The notes: generated from the sequence alone by a model not told the origin. DNA of 64,000 nt from Pirellulaceae bacterium (GCA_022448645.1 JAKVBZ010000013.1:1-64000), one strand, 5' to 3'; positions 36,002 through 45,909 are shown, numbered from the stretch's first letter. Program-made: numbers and translations.

Positions 36002-38149
36002 GTGGACGTGATGTTGCGTAATGCCAGTTTGTATCTGTGTTTGAGTATTGTCACGCTGGCAGTCTACGGCAACGTTGCTCACCATGAATATTTGCTGCTG
36101 GATGATCGAGAGTACGTTGCCAATAACCGTCATGTTTCGACGGGATTGACTTGGGAAAACATTTGCTGGGCGTTGACCAGCACGCATGCGTCTAACTGGC
36201 ATCCTCTGACCTGGGTCTCCCATATGGTGGACTGTCAGTTGTTCGGTGCCGACGCGCCCGGGTGTTACCACTTGGTTAATCTGTGCTTACATATTGGAAA
36301 CACGATCGGATTATGTTGGATTCTTCAACGAATGACAGGCTGTTTTTGGCGTCCAGCCTTCGTGGCAGCGGTATTTGCTTGGCATCCTTTGCATGTCGAA
36401 TCAGTAGCCTGGATTTCTGAGCGGAAAGACGTCCTGGCGATGTTTTTATGGCTAATCAGCATTGGATGTTATGTCGAATTTGTCCGCCAAAAGCGATGGA
36501 GCTGGTATGTGATAAGTTGTCTAGTTCTTGTTTTGGCGTTACTGTCGAAACCGATGCCAGTTACAGCTCCGTTTTTGCTACTGCTATTTGACGTTTGGCC
36601 GCTACGGCGTTTGGTTATCTCGTCAGACATGCCGCATACGGTGACTTCTTCTATTTGGTATGTCACTGAAAGAGAAAAAAAAACAAAACGACACATTGGT
36701 AGCTGGTTGATTATTGAGAAGATACCCATGTTGGTGACGGTGCTGGCCGTTAGTGTGACAACGTTTGTCGTCCAGCATGGCAGCGGTTCGGTTCAGTCAG
36801 CCACCTGGTCGATTCGGTTCATCACGACGATCACAGCCTACGTGCGTTACTTATGGCACACGGTCTGGCCCGTCCGTTTGGCTGTTCTATATCCAGCTGA
36901 CGCGGATTCGTGGCCGCTTTGGCAAATCATGGCGGCTGTGGTGGTGCTGATTGGAATCACAGTACTTGTACTTCGCTCGTACCGTCGGCCGTATATGCTC
37001 GTCGGCTGGTTTTGGTACTTGGGTACACTGGTGCCGGTGATCGGCTTTGTCACCATCGGCTACCATTCGATGGCGGATCGCTATACGTATATGCCGATGA
37101 CAGGTTTGCTGGTGATGGTGGCTTGGGCGATCGGTGATGTTGTGGATAGCCAGCCAACCTACCGTTTATCTGCTACTTGGGGTGCTGCCGTTATTTTGTT
37201 GGCATGTGCTTGGTTGTGTCATCGTCAAGTAGGTTATTGGCGTGATAGCGAAACACTTTTCGAACGTACATTGGAGGTGACTGCAAGCAACTACGTTATT
37301 CATAACAACCTAGGAGCTGTCTATCTCCGAAAAAACCGAAGGTCCGATGCAATTTACCATTATGAACGTGCGATTCAAATTAATCACTTATATGCACAAT
37401 CGTACGTCAACTTGGGAGCCGTGTTAGCTTCGCAGGGTTTGCGGCAGAAGGCAATTCAGAATTATCGTCGCGCTTTGAATTTATCCCCTAAGAATTCACG
37501 AGCCCATAACAACCTGGCGAATGCGTTTCGGGTAGAAGGCCGATGGGAAGAGGCAATGCATCACTTTCGAGAGGCTATAGAGAATGACCCTGACAGCGCA
37601 ATCGTCCACGAAAATATAGGCGATGCGTTCCGTGCGCAGTCCCATTTTGACGAGGCGATCGTACACTATCGGCAGGTCATTCAACTTGTTGGTGAAGATG
37701 CGAGGATGCATTATCGGATAGGACAGGCGTTTGGAGGTTTGGGTGAGCATTTCAGAGCCATGGAGTATTTTGAGCGAGCCTTACAGTTGGACTCCACTAT
37801 GGTTGATGCGGCGGTTGACCTGGGAATCAGTTGTTTGCAGGTGGGCATGTATGAACGAGCTATTGAAGTGCTTCGACAGGTGATAAAACAGCACTCACGG
37901 CACGTAGATGCTCATCTCAATCTTGGGACTGCCCTTCATCTGGCGGGAAAAAGCCAACAAGCGGTGAGCCAATTCCAACAGGTATTGAATTGGTATCCCG
38001 ACCACGCAAAGGTGCACAACAACTTGGGTGTGATCTACCAAGCGATGGGGCAATCCGAAAAAGCTAGAGAATCCTACCAGCGAGCGTTTGAACTTGATCC
38101 CCAGGACGCTACGGCTAAATCGAACTTGGATAAGCTAAAACAAGACTAG
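36002..38149 (+). CDS. TMTC-like membrane glycosyltransferase with TPR repeats
   Basis: A 715-aa integral membrane protein with ~10 hydrophobic helices over residues ~8-415 followed by about seven to eight TPR units (~420-710). The first extracytoplasmic loop has the acidic pair in LLLDDREYVANN, then NWHPLTWVSHMVDCQLFG, WHPLHVESVAWISERKDV and YHSMADRYTYMP. These are features of the bacterial relatives of the eukaryotic TMTC O-mannosyltransferases (GT-C fold). A role in extracytoplasmic protein O-glycosylation is inferred, with the TPRs presumably binding acceptor proteins. The ATG start is at 36002, or two codons later at 36011. Confidence 0.8.
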   Translation: MDVMLRNASLYLCLSIVTLAVYGNVAHHEYLLLDDREYVANNRHVSTGLTWENICWALTSTHASNWHPLTWVSHMVDCQLFGADAPGCYHLVNLCLHIGNTIGLCWILQRMTGCFWRPAFVAAVFAWHPLHVESVAWISERKDVLAMFLWLISIGCYVEFVRQKRWSWYVISCLVLVLALLSKPMPVTAPFLLLLFDVWPLRRLVISSDMPHTVTSSIWYVTEREKKTKRHIGSWLIIEKIPMLVTVLAVSVTTFVVQHGSGSVQSATWSIRFITTITAYVRYLWHTVWPVRLAVLYPADADSWPLWQIMAAVVVLIGITVLVLRSYRRPYMLVGWFWYLGTLVPVIGFVTIGYHSMADRYTYMPMTGLLVMVAWAIGDVVDSQPTYRLSATWGAAVILLACAWLCHRQVGYWRDSETLFERTLEVTASNYVIHNNLGAVYLRKNRRSDAIYHYERAIQINHLYAQSYVNLGAVLASQGLRQKAIQNYRRALNLSPKNSRAHNNLANAFRVEGRWEEAMHHFREAIENDPDSAIVHENIGDAFRAQSHFDEAIVHYRQVIQLVGEDARMHYRIGQAFGGLGEHFRAMEYFERALQLDSTMVDAAVDLGISCLQVGMYERAIEVLRQVIKQHSRHVDAHLNLGTALHLAGKSQQAVSQFQQVLNWYPDHAKVHNNLGVIYQAMGQSEKARESYQRAFELDPQDATAKSNLDKLKQD

Positions 38150-38188
38150 AGGAGTGTTCTAAGAATAAGCTGTGGTTGTGTGAGAAAT

Positions 38189-38217
38189 CTGGCTTTCCGA
38201 CAGCCCAGGAAGGCCAG
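38189..38217. other. Hairpin between convergent TMTC-like gene and greA
   Basis: CTGGCTTTCC (38189-38198) pairs with GGAAGGCCAG (38208-38217), with one G-U pair and a 9-base loop. No T-run follows on either strand. Possibly a factor-dependent bidirectional terminator. Confidence 0.35.
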
Positions 38218-38269
38218 CCTAGATCTGTGCCAGCTGATTTTGTGGTTGCCAAAAAACTTAGTTCGAATA

Positions 38270-38752
38270 CTAACCGAAATCGTATTCGATTTTGACAATC
38301 TCGTATTTGATAGTGCCCTTAGGCACAGGGATTTCCGCGGAGTCACCCACCTTCTTGCCTATTAGGCCCTGGCCGATTGGGCTGGTGACAAGAATCTTTC
38401 CGCTGTCGTAGTCTTCTTCTCCAGCCCCGACGAGCGTATATGTTTCTTCTTCGTCAAAATCGAGGTCCTTTACGACGACGGTAGCGCCGAACGCAATCTC
38501 CTCCTGATTGATTTTGGAAACGTCGATAATGGTTGCTCGAGCCAATTTGTCGCGAAGAAGATTTATTTTGGCCTGTAGCATTCCTTGGTTTTCGCGTTGA
38601 GCATGATATTCGGCATTCTCACTGAGATCACCTTCGCTGCGCGCACTGGCAATTTTCTCTGCGATTGCGGGCATCTCGACATTTTCCAAATGGTCAATCT
38701 CGGCTTTGATTTTGTTATAGCCTTCACGACTCATCGGAACCTGATCTGACAT
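38270..38752 (-). CDS. greA: Transcription elongation factor GreA
   Basis: Rescues backtracked RNA polymerase by stimulating transcript cleavage. The N-terminal coiled coil carries the catalytic acidic tip in [21 protein letters not shown] at about residues 36-56. The C-terminal FKBP-like domain contains [20 protein letters not shown]. The 160-aa length is standard. It lies downstream of a zinc-ribbon protein gene, separated by a probable terminator, so it likely has its own promoter. Confidence 0.97.
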   Translation of the reverse strand: MSDQVPMSREGYNKIKAEIDHLENVEMPAIAEKIASARSEGDLSENAEYHAQRENQGMLQAKINLLRDKLARATIIDVSKINQEEIAFGATVVVKDLDFDEEETYTLVGAGEEDYDSGKILVTSPIGQGLIGKKVGDSAEIPVPKGTIKYEIVKIEYDFG

Positions 38753-38800
38753 GGTATTACTTTCCAGTATCCTTAAGTAACCTAGAAACCTCAGACGTAA

Positions 38801-38825
38801 TTTTTTTGATGGGATATCAAAAAAA
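38801..38825. other. A/T-rich 10-bp inverted repeat upstream of greA
   Basis: TTTTTTTGAT (38801-38810) and ATCAAAAAAA (38816-38825) are perfect complements around a 5-base centre, 49-73 bases upstream of the greA start. It overlaps the U-tract of the adjacent terminator. It may reflect terminator geometry or be an operator or curved promoter element. Confidence 0.45.
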
Positions 38826-38853
38826 TAGGCGACCTTTCCTGGGAAGAGGCCGC
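38819..38853 (-). terminator. Probable rho-independent terminator after the zinc-ribbon gene
   Basis: On the minus strand a stem is formed by GCGGCCTCTTCC and GGAAAGGTCGC (38829-38853), with one bulged C and one G-U pair and a two-base loop, followed by TATTTTTTTG. It lies 71 bases after the stop of the zinc-ribbon coiled-coil gene and before greA. Confidence 0.65.
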
Positions 38854-38923
38854 TATGGATTTCTGTAACCGTCGATTATTTTATCGTAAACTTGCGCACC
38901 AAGTAAAGATGTCGTGGGACAGA

Positions 38924-39634
38924 TTAGCCTTCATCTTCGGCGAGATACAGCATACGGCCACACGACTTGCAAAATACCGGCCGGGCCATATGCAATTCGT
39001 TGGACATTTGAGGCGTAATCATTTGGTAGCATCCACCACACATATTACTTTCTACTGTCGTTAAGGCATCGTCGCCTCGTGCTTTGACAACACGTTCGTA
39101 TTCCGTCTTGAAATCATCGGGTAATTCTTTTTCGGCAATGACCAATTCATTCAACAAACGAGCTACTTCTTCTTCCAATCCTTTGTGTTTTTCCGAGATC
39201 TTATTTTGTAGTTTTTGAATGTCTGTTGCAGTTTTGTCGACTTTGTCTTTTGATTCTGTGGTTACGTTCTGTAACACATCGATATTTTCCATGCACTCAA
39301 GGATTTCATCGGACAAAACACTAGTCGCCATTTCGTCAGCAGCGATTTGTTCAATAAGAGTTTGATATTCTTTGTTGGTACTGCATTCATTTCGCTTGCG
39401 CTTCATGTCTTCGATTCGATCTTCGCTTGCTTTCAGCTGAAGTTGCTTTTGATCAGATTGGACACGAGCTTGAGTCAGGTTTTCTTGATTGGCATCAAAG
39501 GCCTGAGTTAAGCGGTCGAGATTGACGTTTGCTGCTGCGAGTTGTTTCGGGCCACGTGCCATGTTTTCCCGCATGTCCGTCAAGTCTCTATGAATTTGAT
39601 GCAGTTTTCGCAAAGCATCTGCGGTGACATTCAT
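38924..39634 (-). CDS. Coiled-coil protein with C-terminal C4 zinc ribbon (CdsZ/DUF164 type)
   Basis: A 236-aa protein with a long helical coiled coil (residues ~5-170, rich in Leu, Gln, Lys, Glu) and a C-terminal zinc ribbon formed by MCGGCYQMI and FCKSCGRML (two CxxC pairs). This is the architecture of the widespread C4-type zinc-ribbon family, in which some members have been linked to RNA or DNA handling. ATG 39634 was chosen because it gives MNVTADALRKLHQIHRDL, the usual first helix; the open frame to 39691 adds an unrelated leader. The gene sits between rpoD and greA on the same strand. Confidence 0.85.
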   Translation of the reverse strand: MNVTADALRKLHQIHRDLTDMRENMARGPKQLAAANVNLDRLTQAFDANQENLTQARVQSDQKQLQLKASEDRIEDMKRKRNECSTNKEYQTLIEQIAADEMATSVLSDEILECMENIDVLQNVTTESKDKVDKTATDIQKLQNKISEKHKGLEEEVARLLNELVIAEKELPDDFKTEYERVVKARGDDALTTVESNMCGGCYQMITPQMSNELHMARPVFCKSCGRMLYLAEDEG

Positions 39635-39773
39635 CAGGTAAATGGTCCTCCAGTGTTCGGTAAACGCGACACGAGCGATAATTCCTTTCAATAATAGTCT
39701 ATTCTTATGAAAGTCTCAAAAGGGGGCATGGTGACTTTCTGCGAGGTGAGGGCGAGATATCACGAAGTTACAG

Positions 39774-39804
39774 GAAAAACGCCGGCCAAAAATGACCGGC
39801 GTTG
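39774..39804 (-). terminator. Rho-independent terminator after rpoD
   Basis: Read on the minus strand, AACGCCGGTCA pairs with TGGCCGGCGTT (one mismatch) across a loop of T residues, and TTTTTCC follows. It lies about 73 bases beyond the rpoD stop, ending the dnaG-rpoD unit. Confidence 0.8.
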
Positions 39805-39876
39805 AGTGGGAATAGTGCGTGATAGCGGCTTGTTTTGCCCAGTCCTTTCGTTGTCAGGCAAGCCGGGTCAGCAGAG

Positions 39877-41526
39877 CTAGGCAGCCTTGATGAAGCCTTC
39901 GAGGGCTTGGCTCCGTACTGGGTGTTGCAGCTTGCGAACGGCTTTGGCTTCGATTTGGCGGACGCGCTCGCGCGTTACTTTGAAGATCCTGCCAACCTCT
40001 TCCAGCGTATAGGAATAACCGTCCCCCAGACCGTATCGCAAGCGGATAATCTCCCGTTCGCGATAGGTGAGTGTTTTCAGCAGCGAATCAATTTGATCGC
40101 GCAGGATACCGTTTGAGGCGGTCCGCACTGGCATTTCGCACGAATTGTCCTCGATTAATTCCCCAAAGCTGCTATCTTCGCTTTCTCCCACAGGACGATC
40201 AAGACTGACCGGATGTCGTCCCATGTCAAAGACGCGTTTGACATCGTCCAGGCACATGCCGGAATTACGGGCGATTTCGTCGGCGGTCGGTTCTCGACCC
40301 TTCTCTTGGAGTAAGGTTTTGGCAACTCGCCGCAAGCGAGATAAGACATCGATCATGTGAACAGGGATACGGATTGTTCGTGCCTGATCTGCAATTGCCC
40401 GAGTGATGGCTTGTCGGATCCACCAGGTTGCGTATGTCGAGAATTTGAAACCTCGACGGTACTCATATTTGTCCACAGCTCTCATCAACCCGGTGTTTCC
40501 TTCCTGGATTAGATCCAGGAAGCTTAGGCCTCGGTTGCGGTATTTTTTGGCGATCGAAACAACGAGTCGTAGATTGCCGCTGGATAACTCACGCTTGACT
40601 TGCTCATATGCACGAAACTGTTCGCACATCAGCTGGCAGCGTTTTCGGAGGCTTTGAGGGCTTTCACCCGTCTTGACCAATAATTCAAATAATTCTCGTT
40701 TGGCCGCGGTCAATTGCTGGGTAGCGCGAGGATCATCACGCAACCGATCAATTTGTTGAAGCAAAAACTCCATACGACGAGAGAATTCTTCCAGCTGACG
40801 CATCAATGGCTGTACTCGCCGAGTTCGTAAGCTGAGCTCTTCCACGAGTTGCAACATTTTGACTCGAGCCCGCAAATAGCGTTTGCGAGCTGTGCGTCGG
40901 GCATCAGACGAGGTGCTGTTACGAATTAACAGTCTGAAATCGTTCCGGCTCTGATCCAAGAGCTGCGTTAGCGTGCGCAGGTTGTGTGGCATGCGTGCCA
41001 GAATCTGTTCTTTGGTCAGGCGTTCGGTAAGCGACACTTTGATCGTACGATCAAAGGGTAACTCTCCTTGATACACTTGAATGAGTGTCTCTACGGTCTG
41101 TTCCATTCCGAAACGGCTACTGAGTACCGTACGTCGAAAACGCTTGCGAGTGACTTCGATCTTTTTGGCCAACGCGATTTCCTGATCGCGGGTCAACAGC
41201 CCGATCCGTGACATCTGCGCCAAGTACATGCGTAAAGGATCATCACTCAACTTGGGGGCTTCATCGACAAACGCCGATTTATCGTCTTCCACGAGATCTT
41301 CTTCTGAGACTTCTTGATTCGCGACAGTTAGATTGCCGGATTCTTGTTGTGGTGGAGTGTCTACCAATTCGATGCCTTCGGCGTCTAAGGCCGCCAACAG
41401 GTTGTCCAGTTTGTCGGGGTTGGTGGCTTCGTTCGGCAGATATTGATTAACCTGTTCGTAGGTCAGGTAAGTTTGTTTTTTGGCCAGTGAAATCAGGTCC
41501 TGAAGTTCTTGGTCCGTGTATACCAC
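39877..41526 (-). CDS. rpoD: Primary RNA polymerase sigma factor RpoD/SigA
   Basis: Housekeeping sigma-70. Region 1.1-like helices cover residues 1-60. Region 1.2 ([21 protein letters not shown]) is near 95-116. Region 2 ([28 protein letters not shown]; the -10 recognition helix in [17 protein letters not shown]) is near 320-390. Region 3 follows. Region 4 ends with [15 protein letters not shown] and the -35 helix [21 protein letters not shown]. The non-conserved region between 1.2 and 2 is about 200 aa. The total of 549 aa is ordinary. It lies downstream of dnaG, as in the classical macromolecular-synthesis operon, and is followed by a terminator. Confidence 0.97.
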   Translation of the reverse strand: MVYTDQELQDLISLAKKQTYLTYEQVNQYLPNEATNPDKLDNLLAALDAEGIELVDTPPQQESGNLTVANQEVSEEDLVEDDKSAFVDEAPKLSDDPLRMYLAQMSRIGLLTRDQEIALAKKIEVTRKRFRRTVLSSRFGMEQTVETLIQVYQGELPFDRTIKVSLTERLTKEQILARMPHNLRTLTQLLDQSRNDFRLLIRNSTSSDARRTARKRYLRARVKMLQLVEELSLRTRRVQPLMRQLEEFSRRMEFLLQQIDRLRDDPRATQQLTAAKRELFELLVKTGESPQSLRKRCQLMCEQFRAYEQVKRELSSGNLRLVVSIAKKYRNRGLSFLDLIQEGNTGLMRAVDKYEYRRGFKFSTYATWWIRQAITRAIADQARTIRIPVHMIDVLSRLRRVAKTLLQEKGREPTADEIARNSGMCLDDVKRVFDMGRHPVSLDRPVGESEDSSFGELIEDNSCEMPVRTASNGILRDQIDSLLKTLTYREREIIRLRYGLGDGYSYTLEEVGRIFKVTRERVRQIEAKAVRKLQHPVRSQALEGFIKAA

Positions 41527-41634
41527 GTCATGTGCCTCCTGCGCAATGATGCTGTGATAGAACTTGCGGATCCGATCGCCGGAAAGCCTCTGCGGGTGTG
41601 AGACAACTTGCCGGAGACCGGGTGGTGCGGTATG

Positions 41635-43494
41635 TCACCCGTCCGTGGGGACATTGGTACCGAGCCGGTTTTTCTTCCGCTCGAATAACTCTCGCAAGAC
41701 GTTGACTTTCTCGTCGTGGCTTGCATCTTTGTCATCGAGCCTGGCGCGTTGAAGTCGACTGTCCTCCTCTTCTTGGGCAATACGAAACGAATCTAATAAA
41801 CTATTCAAACGAGTCTCGGGATCTTCGGCAGCCAGTTGTGCCTTGTGCTGAGCTTGCTCGTCCAGTTTGACAAGTAGGCTTTTAAGTTCGGGCTGCTCGA
41901 GATGTGTCAACACACGATTGAAATCCGGGATTTCTTCTTGGTCCACCAATGAAGAAATGACTGCATAAATCTGCCTCAACGGTTTCGCAGAAATTTGTTC
42001 GGTGCGAATCGCCTGCAGCGCGACGGGGGCCGTGTCTGGCTGGAGTAATAGGATTTCCAGCAATTCATGTTCACGGGGGTCGATGGACAAGGTAGTAGTT
42101 GCAGGTGGTGGGGCATTCTTTTTGAAACCAGGATCTTGTGACGTGGACCTGCGTAGATCGGTCAACCGTTGACGGATCATTTTTTCACTCACTTGGAAAT
42201 GTTTTGCCAAGCGGTTGATGATCTGTTGTTCCTTGATTTGTCGATTCGAATCCGTTGTGACTTGTAGCCGGGGCGACCGAGCCATCGTATTTAATACATT
42301 GCCCAATGCCCTTTGTGCGCCGTGCGTGTCGCGTAAGACGTCGAGACCCGAGGTTTCTATCCCCACCTTATGCTCCAGAGCATCCTGTGCAGAATTGACC
42401 ATTTCACGCATTGCTTCCGCGCCTTGCTGGCTGACGAAATCACACGGATCGTTGCCGTCTGGAAGTGTCAACACGCGCAGGTCCACCTCTTCTGCGACGA
42501 ACAAATCGAGAATCTCATTCATGCGCCGCTGTCCAGCTTCATCACCGTCTAATACAAGTGTGATTCGTTCGGAAAAACGTCGCAGTAATCGAATGTGTCG
42601 AATTCCGAGTGCCGTACCTAGCACCGCGACAGTATTTCGAATGCCATGTTGGTCACACATGATGACGTCAGTATAGCCTTCTACCACGATGACTTCTTTT
42701 TGTTTACCAATCGAGTCTTTGGCTAAGTCCAGGCCGTACAGCTGATCGCTTTTCGAAAATAACTTGGTTTCGACCGTATTTACATATTTTCCTGACCGGT
42801 CGTCCGCCGTTTCAGGAAGAACACGTCCACCGAAGGCCACGGTGCGACGTTGTGGGTCTCGAATGGGAAACATCACCCGGCCACGGAAAAAATCGTACGG
42901 TCGGCTGCTGTTCTGACTGATCCCAATCAGTCCAGCCGCCTGTAACACCTTTTGAGAATAGGGCGTCGATTTGGCGAGGTCGACCAACCACTGCCATTGT
43001 TTGGGAGCAAAGCCAACCTGGAAACGTGCAATGCTGTCAGTAGAAATACCGCGTTCTTCTAGATATCGCCTAGCCGGTGTGGCATCAGCAGCATGTAGCA
43101 GAAACTGATGATATTGGGTTTCGGCCCAGCGCATGGCCTCATGTAATGTTCGTTTGTCTTCTGGACTACCAGGTTTGACGGCCCGGTTACCCGGTAGCTG
43201 TTGTAGGGTGATTCCAGCCTGTTCGGCTAACATCTCCAAAGCTTCGCGAAATTCAATGCCCTCGTACCGCATCACAAAGCTGAACACGTCGCCGCCAACA
43301 TCACAAACCCAACATTTCCAGGTTTGTCGTTCTGGATTGATTTGCAAGCTGGGGCGCCGATCATCATGCCAAGGGCATGTGGCCACAAAATTGCGACCCT
43401 GTCGGCGAAGTTGCAGGTAGTTGCCAACAAGATCGACAATGTCGGTGGCAACGCGTACCTGTTCCTTGGTGTCAAACGTGGAATCTGAGGGCAC
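41635..43494 (-). CDS. dnaG: DNA primase DnaG
   Basis: Synthesises RNA primers for replication. The N-terminal CHC2 zinc finger (CPWHDDRRPSL then WKCWVC) lies near residues 40-70. The RNA polymerase core and TOPRIM domain with EVIVVEGYTDVIM and LVLDGDEAGQRR follow, then a helical C-terminal DnaB-interaction region. The frame is open to 43596, but GTG 43494 has AGGAG (43500-43504) five bases upstream and places the zinc finger at the usual distance, giving 619 aa. It is followed by rpoD after a 108-base gap, so the two are probably co-transcribed. Confidence 0.95.
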   Translation of the reverse strand: MPSDSTFDTKEQVRVATDIVDLVGNYLQLRRQGRNFVATCPWHDDRRPSLQINPERQTWKCWVCDVGGDVFSFVMRYEGIEFREALEMLAEQAGITLQQLPGNRAVKPGSPEDKRTLHEAMRWAETQYHQFLLHAADATPARRYLEERGISTDSIARFQVGFAPKQWQWLVDLAKSTPYSQKVLQAAGLIGISQNSSRPYDFFRGRVMFPIRDPQRRTVAFGGRVLPETADDRSGKYVNTVETKLFSKSDQLYGLDLAKDSIGKQKEVIVVEGYTDVIMCDQHGIRNTVAVLGTALGIRHIRLLRRFSERITLVLDGDEAGQRRMNEILDLFVAEEVDLRVLTLPDGNDPCDFVSQQGAEAMREMVNSAQDALEHKVGIETSGLDVLRDTHGAQRALGNVLNTMARSPRLQVTTDSNRQIKEQQIINRLAKHFQVSEKMIRQRLTDLRRSTSQDPGFKKNAPPPATTTLSIDPREHELLEILLLQPDTAPVALQAIRTEQISAKPLRQIYAVISSLVDQEEIPDFNRVLTHLEQPELKSLLVKLDEQAQHKAQLAAEDPETRLNSLLDSFRIAQEEEDSRLQRARLDDKDASHDEKVNVLRELFERKKNRLGTNVPTDG

Positions 43495-43902
43495 GGCGAC
43501 TCCTGTGCAAAGGTTGCGGTAGAGCCGCCTCCGTGGTCGCGAAGCAATAGGACCGATCCATTGATCCCAAGGTCGTTTGCTGCGCGTGTGGGTCAACCAA
43601 CGGTGGTGCTCTCCTTAGCACACAGGCGACAAATTATAGTGATGTGGCCTGTGAGCAGTCAACAAGAATGAGCCGGTTCATTCAACCGGCACACATTTTT
43701 ATTGAACCGCGCCGCAGGAACACTTGCAAGCGGGCGGTAATCCCCGTGAAAATAGCCATTGACATCTAGAAAATGCTAGCATCTGGCGTCCGATCCTGGC
43801 AGGGGAGTGATGTGATCCATCCGTGAACGGATTCTTGGTTCCTACCTGAGGGCTGGGTCACTGCTACTTGTTCAGCTCAGTTTATCCATCGGGAGCAAAT
43901 TT
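43495..43902. other. 408-base divergent intergenic region, dnaG / methyltransferase
   Basis: Must hold divergent promoters. A TTGACA occurs at 43759-43764 (plus), but no good -10 follows at 16-18 bases. Competing hairpins lie at 43667-43690. No gene was seen. Confidence 0.4.
43667..43690. other. Two mutually exclusive hairpins
   Basis: GAATGA/TCATTC (43667-43672 with 43678-43683) and GCCGGTT/AACCGGC (43672-43678 with 43684-43690) use overlapping bases. The second is followed by acacattttt on the plus strand. Attenuator-like in form, but 213 bases upstream of the nearest plus-strand gene. Confidence 0.4.
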
Positions 43903-44481
43903 GTGGTCAACGAAAATCAACAACGATGGGATGAGAAATACCGGCGAGGCGAACACCTCACGGAACAACCTGATAGCGCCTTTTTGTCGGTTGCAAATTT
44001 GCTACCACGATCTGGACGAGCCTTAGATTTGGCCGGTGGTGCTGGTCGACACGCCATCTGGTTGGCGCAGCGAGGATTGCATGTGACGCTGGTTGATATT
44101 TCAGAAGTTGCTTTAGAGCTGGCTCGTCAACGAGCCACACTACTTGGCGTGCAGCTTGAGACAGTACGCCGTGATGTGGAAAAAGATTCACTCATTCACG
44201 GAGAATGGAATCTGATTGTAGTTGTCCATTTTCTGTGGATGCCACTGTTACGCGAAGTCACACGTTTTTTGGCTCCCGATGGATTGTTCGTATTTGTCCA
44301 ACCAACACGTAAGAACCTCGAGCGCCATGACAAGCCATCTGCAAGGTTTCTTCTCGAAGATGGAGCGTTGCCGTCCTTGGTTCCTGGGATCAACGTGCAA
44401 CACTACGAAGAACGCTGGTTCGAAGACGGTCGTCACCAGGCGGTTTTGGTGGGCAAACACTTGGCGCATGCGTCGGGGTGA
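43903..44481 (+). CDS. Class I SAM-dependent methyltransferase (TehB-like)
   Basis: A 192-aa Rossmann-fold methyltransferase. Motif I is ALDLAGGAGRHAIWLAQRG near residues 39-57, the acidic end of strand 2 is VTLVDIS, and a motif IV-like strand is WNLIVVVHFLWMP. The N-terminal WDEKYRRGEH resembles TehB and thiopurine-type methyltransferases. GTG 43903 is supported by GGGAG seven bases upstream. The substrate is unknown. It stands alone and ends one base before the convergent CNNM/CorC stop. Confidence 0.85.
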   Translation: MVNENQQRWDEKYRRGEHLTEQPDSAFLSVANLLPRSGRALDLAGGAGRHAIWLAQRGLHVTLVDISEVALELARQRATLLGVQLETVRRDVEKDSLIHGEWNLIVVVHFLWMPLLREVTRFLAPDGLFVFVQPTRKNLERHDKPSARFLLEDGALPSLVPGINVQHYEERWFEDGRHQAVLVGKHLAHASG

Positions 44482-45780
44482 TCAAGCGGACTCGCGTTGA
44501 TTGTCTTTAGGCAAATCAATGCGGACACGTTTGACTCGGCGGCGCGAGGCTTCCAGGACTGTGATCGTGGCTGACGACCAGGAGATTTGCTCTCCTACCT
44601 CGGGAATGTGTCCCAATTGCATCGACACGAATCCTCCGATAGTCTCGAATTCATCGTCTTCTGGTAGGTCAAGGCCTAATTGTTCGTTGACTTCTTCGAC
44701 ATGAACTCGTGCGGCCATTTCCGCATAGCCATTGTGGATGTGGATTCGTTTCTCATCGACTTCTTCCGTGTCATGCTCGTCGACAATTTCACCCACAATC
44801 TCTTCCAGGACGTCTTCGATCGTAACAATTCCGGTAACGCATGAATGTTCGTCAACGACGATGGCCAGATGGTTTCTTGATCGCAGGAATTCTTGGAGAA
44901 GGTCGTCGAGCGGCATGGTTAAGGGGACGGACGAGGCATCTCGAAGTAGCTCACGAACCGATGTGCAGCGAAGTCCCGGAGGCTTGGCTAATTCTGGAAG
45001 CAGATCTTTGACGTAAAGGATTCCTAGGATCGAATCGAGCTGCTTGTCGTAGACCGGAATGCGTGTCCTCCGCGTTGTCGTTACAAACTCCAACACGCCT
45101 TGCCATGTGAACGAGACATCCATGGCATCGACTTCCGAACGGTGGGTCATGATCTGAGCAACGTCGGCATCGCTCAGTTCGATGACTCCTTCGATCATTT
45201 CTCTCGCATCTTCTTCCAACAGGCCGTCCCGCAGGCCTTCGTCAACGATGGCACGGATTTCGTCCTCGAATTCTTCCTCGGACTGTCGTTGTGGTGACTT
45301 GCCTGCAAGGCGATGCAAGAGTCGGTTGACGGCCACACCGCAAACGGAAATGGGCGTAAGAAGCGTACTTGTCGTTTTCCATAATCGCCACGTATGGTAC
45401 AGGAAAGGAGCGGAGCCAAGTCGCACGATAGCAACCGGTACCCACACGGTGGCGGTGAGCAAAATAAAGGTGCCCACTAACACTTCAACGATCTGAAATG
45501 TATGCGCCGTTGCGGGGTTTATCCGATCTGTCTGAATCAACCAGATCAGTCCGGAAATCAAAAACAACACTTGAGAAAATTTACTGAGAATTTCGACGCC
45601 AAGTGCAACCTGATCTCCTTCATCCAGGATGGCATTGTAACGATCTCGATTTTGCCGGACGCGACAATACATCTCGAGTTCGTGTCGCGAAAAGTCGTAC
45701 AGGGCACGCGTTCCGCATGCCGAAACGGTGGCCAATGCCAAACCGATCAAGGCCAACCAAATCAGAATATTAGGGGGCAC
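44482..45780 (-). CDS. CNNM/CorC family membrane protein (DUF21, CBS pair, CorC domain)
   Basis: A 432-aa protein of the hemolysin C/CorC family, associated with magnesium or other divalent-cation transport. The N-terminal DUF21 region has three to four membrane helices (residues ~1-150). A CBS pair runs from SDADVAQIMTHRSEVDAMDV to CVTGIVTIEDVLEEIVGEIVDEHD. A C-terminal CorC_HlyC domain includes LGLDLPEDDEFETIGGFV. The family-typical link from CBS to the acidic DEHD segment is intact. It is last in the minus-strand phoH-pgpH-ybeY group, 129 bases after ybeY. Confidence 0.9.
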   Translation of the reverse strand: MPPNILIWLALIGLALATVSACGTRALYDFSRHELEMYCRVRQNRDRYNAILDEGDQVALGVEILSKFSQVLFLISGLIWLIQTDRINPATAHTFQIVEVLVGTFILLTATVWVPVAIVRLGSAPFLYHTWRLWKTTSTLLTPISVCGVAVNRLLHRLAGKSPQRQSEEEFEDEIRAIVDEGLRDGLLEEDAREMIEGVIELSDADVAQIMTHRSEVDAMDVSFTWQGVLEFVTTTRRTRIPVYDKQLDSILGILYVKDLLPELAKPPGLRCTSVRELLRDASSVPLTMPLDDLLQEFLRSRNHLAIVVDEHSCVTGIVTIEDVLEEIVGEIVDEHDTEEVDEKRIHIHNGYAEMAARVHVEEVNEQLGLDLPEDDEFETIGGFVSMQLGHIPEVGEQISWSSATITVLEASRRRVKRVRIDLPKDNQRESA

Positions 45781-45909
45781 GAAAGTTTTGCTCCTGCTGG
45801 ATTTCGTTTAAGAGTGAGCGGATAGCTAGTGGTTCCGGGTCGGTCAAATACACGATCGAAGGGTGGTGGCGTGTGGTGGTATAGGCATTGCTGATGATTG
45901 CTTCAATGA

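Noticed and set aside
42215..42676. 153-codon plus-strand frame inside dnaG
   Set aside because: Antisense shadow of the primase core.
43759..43764. TTGACA as a promoter for the methyltransferase gene
   Set aside because: No acceptable -10 hexamer follows at 16-18 bases.
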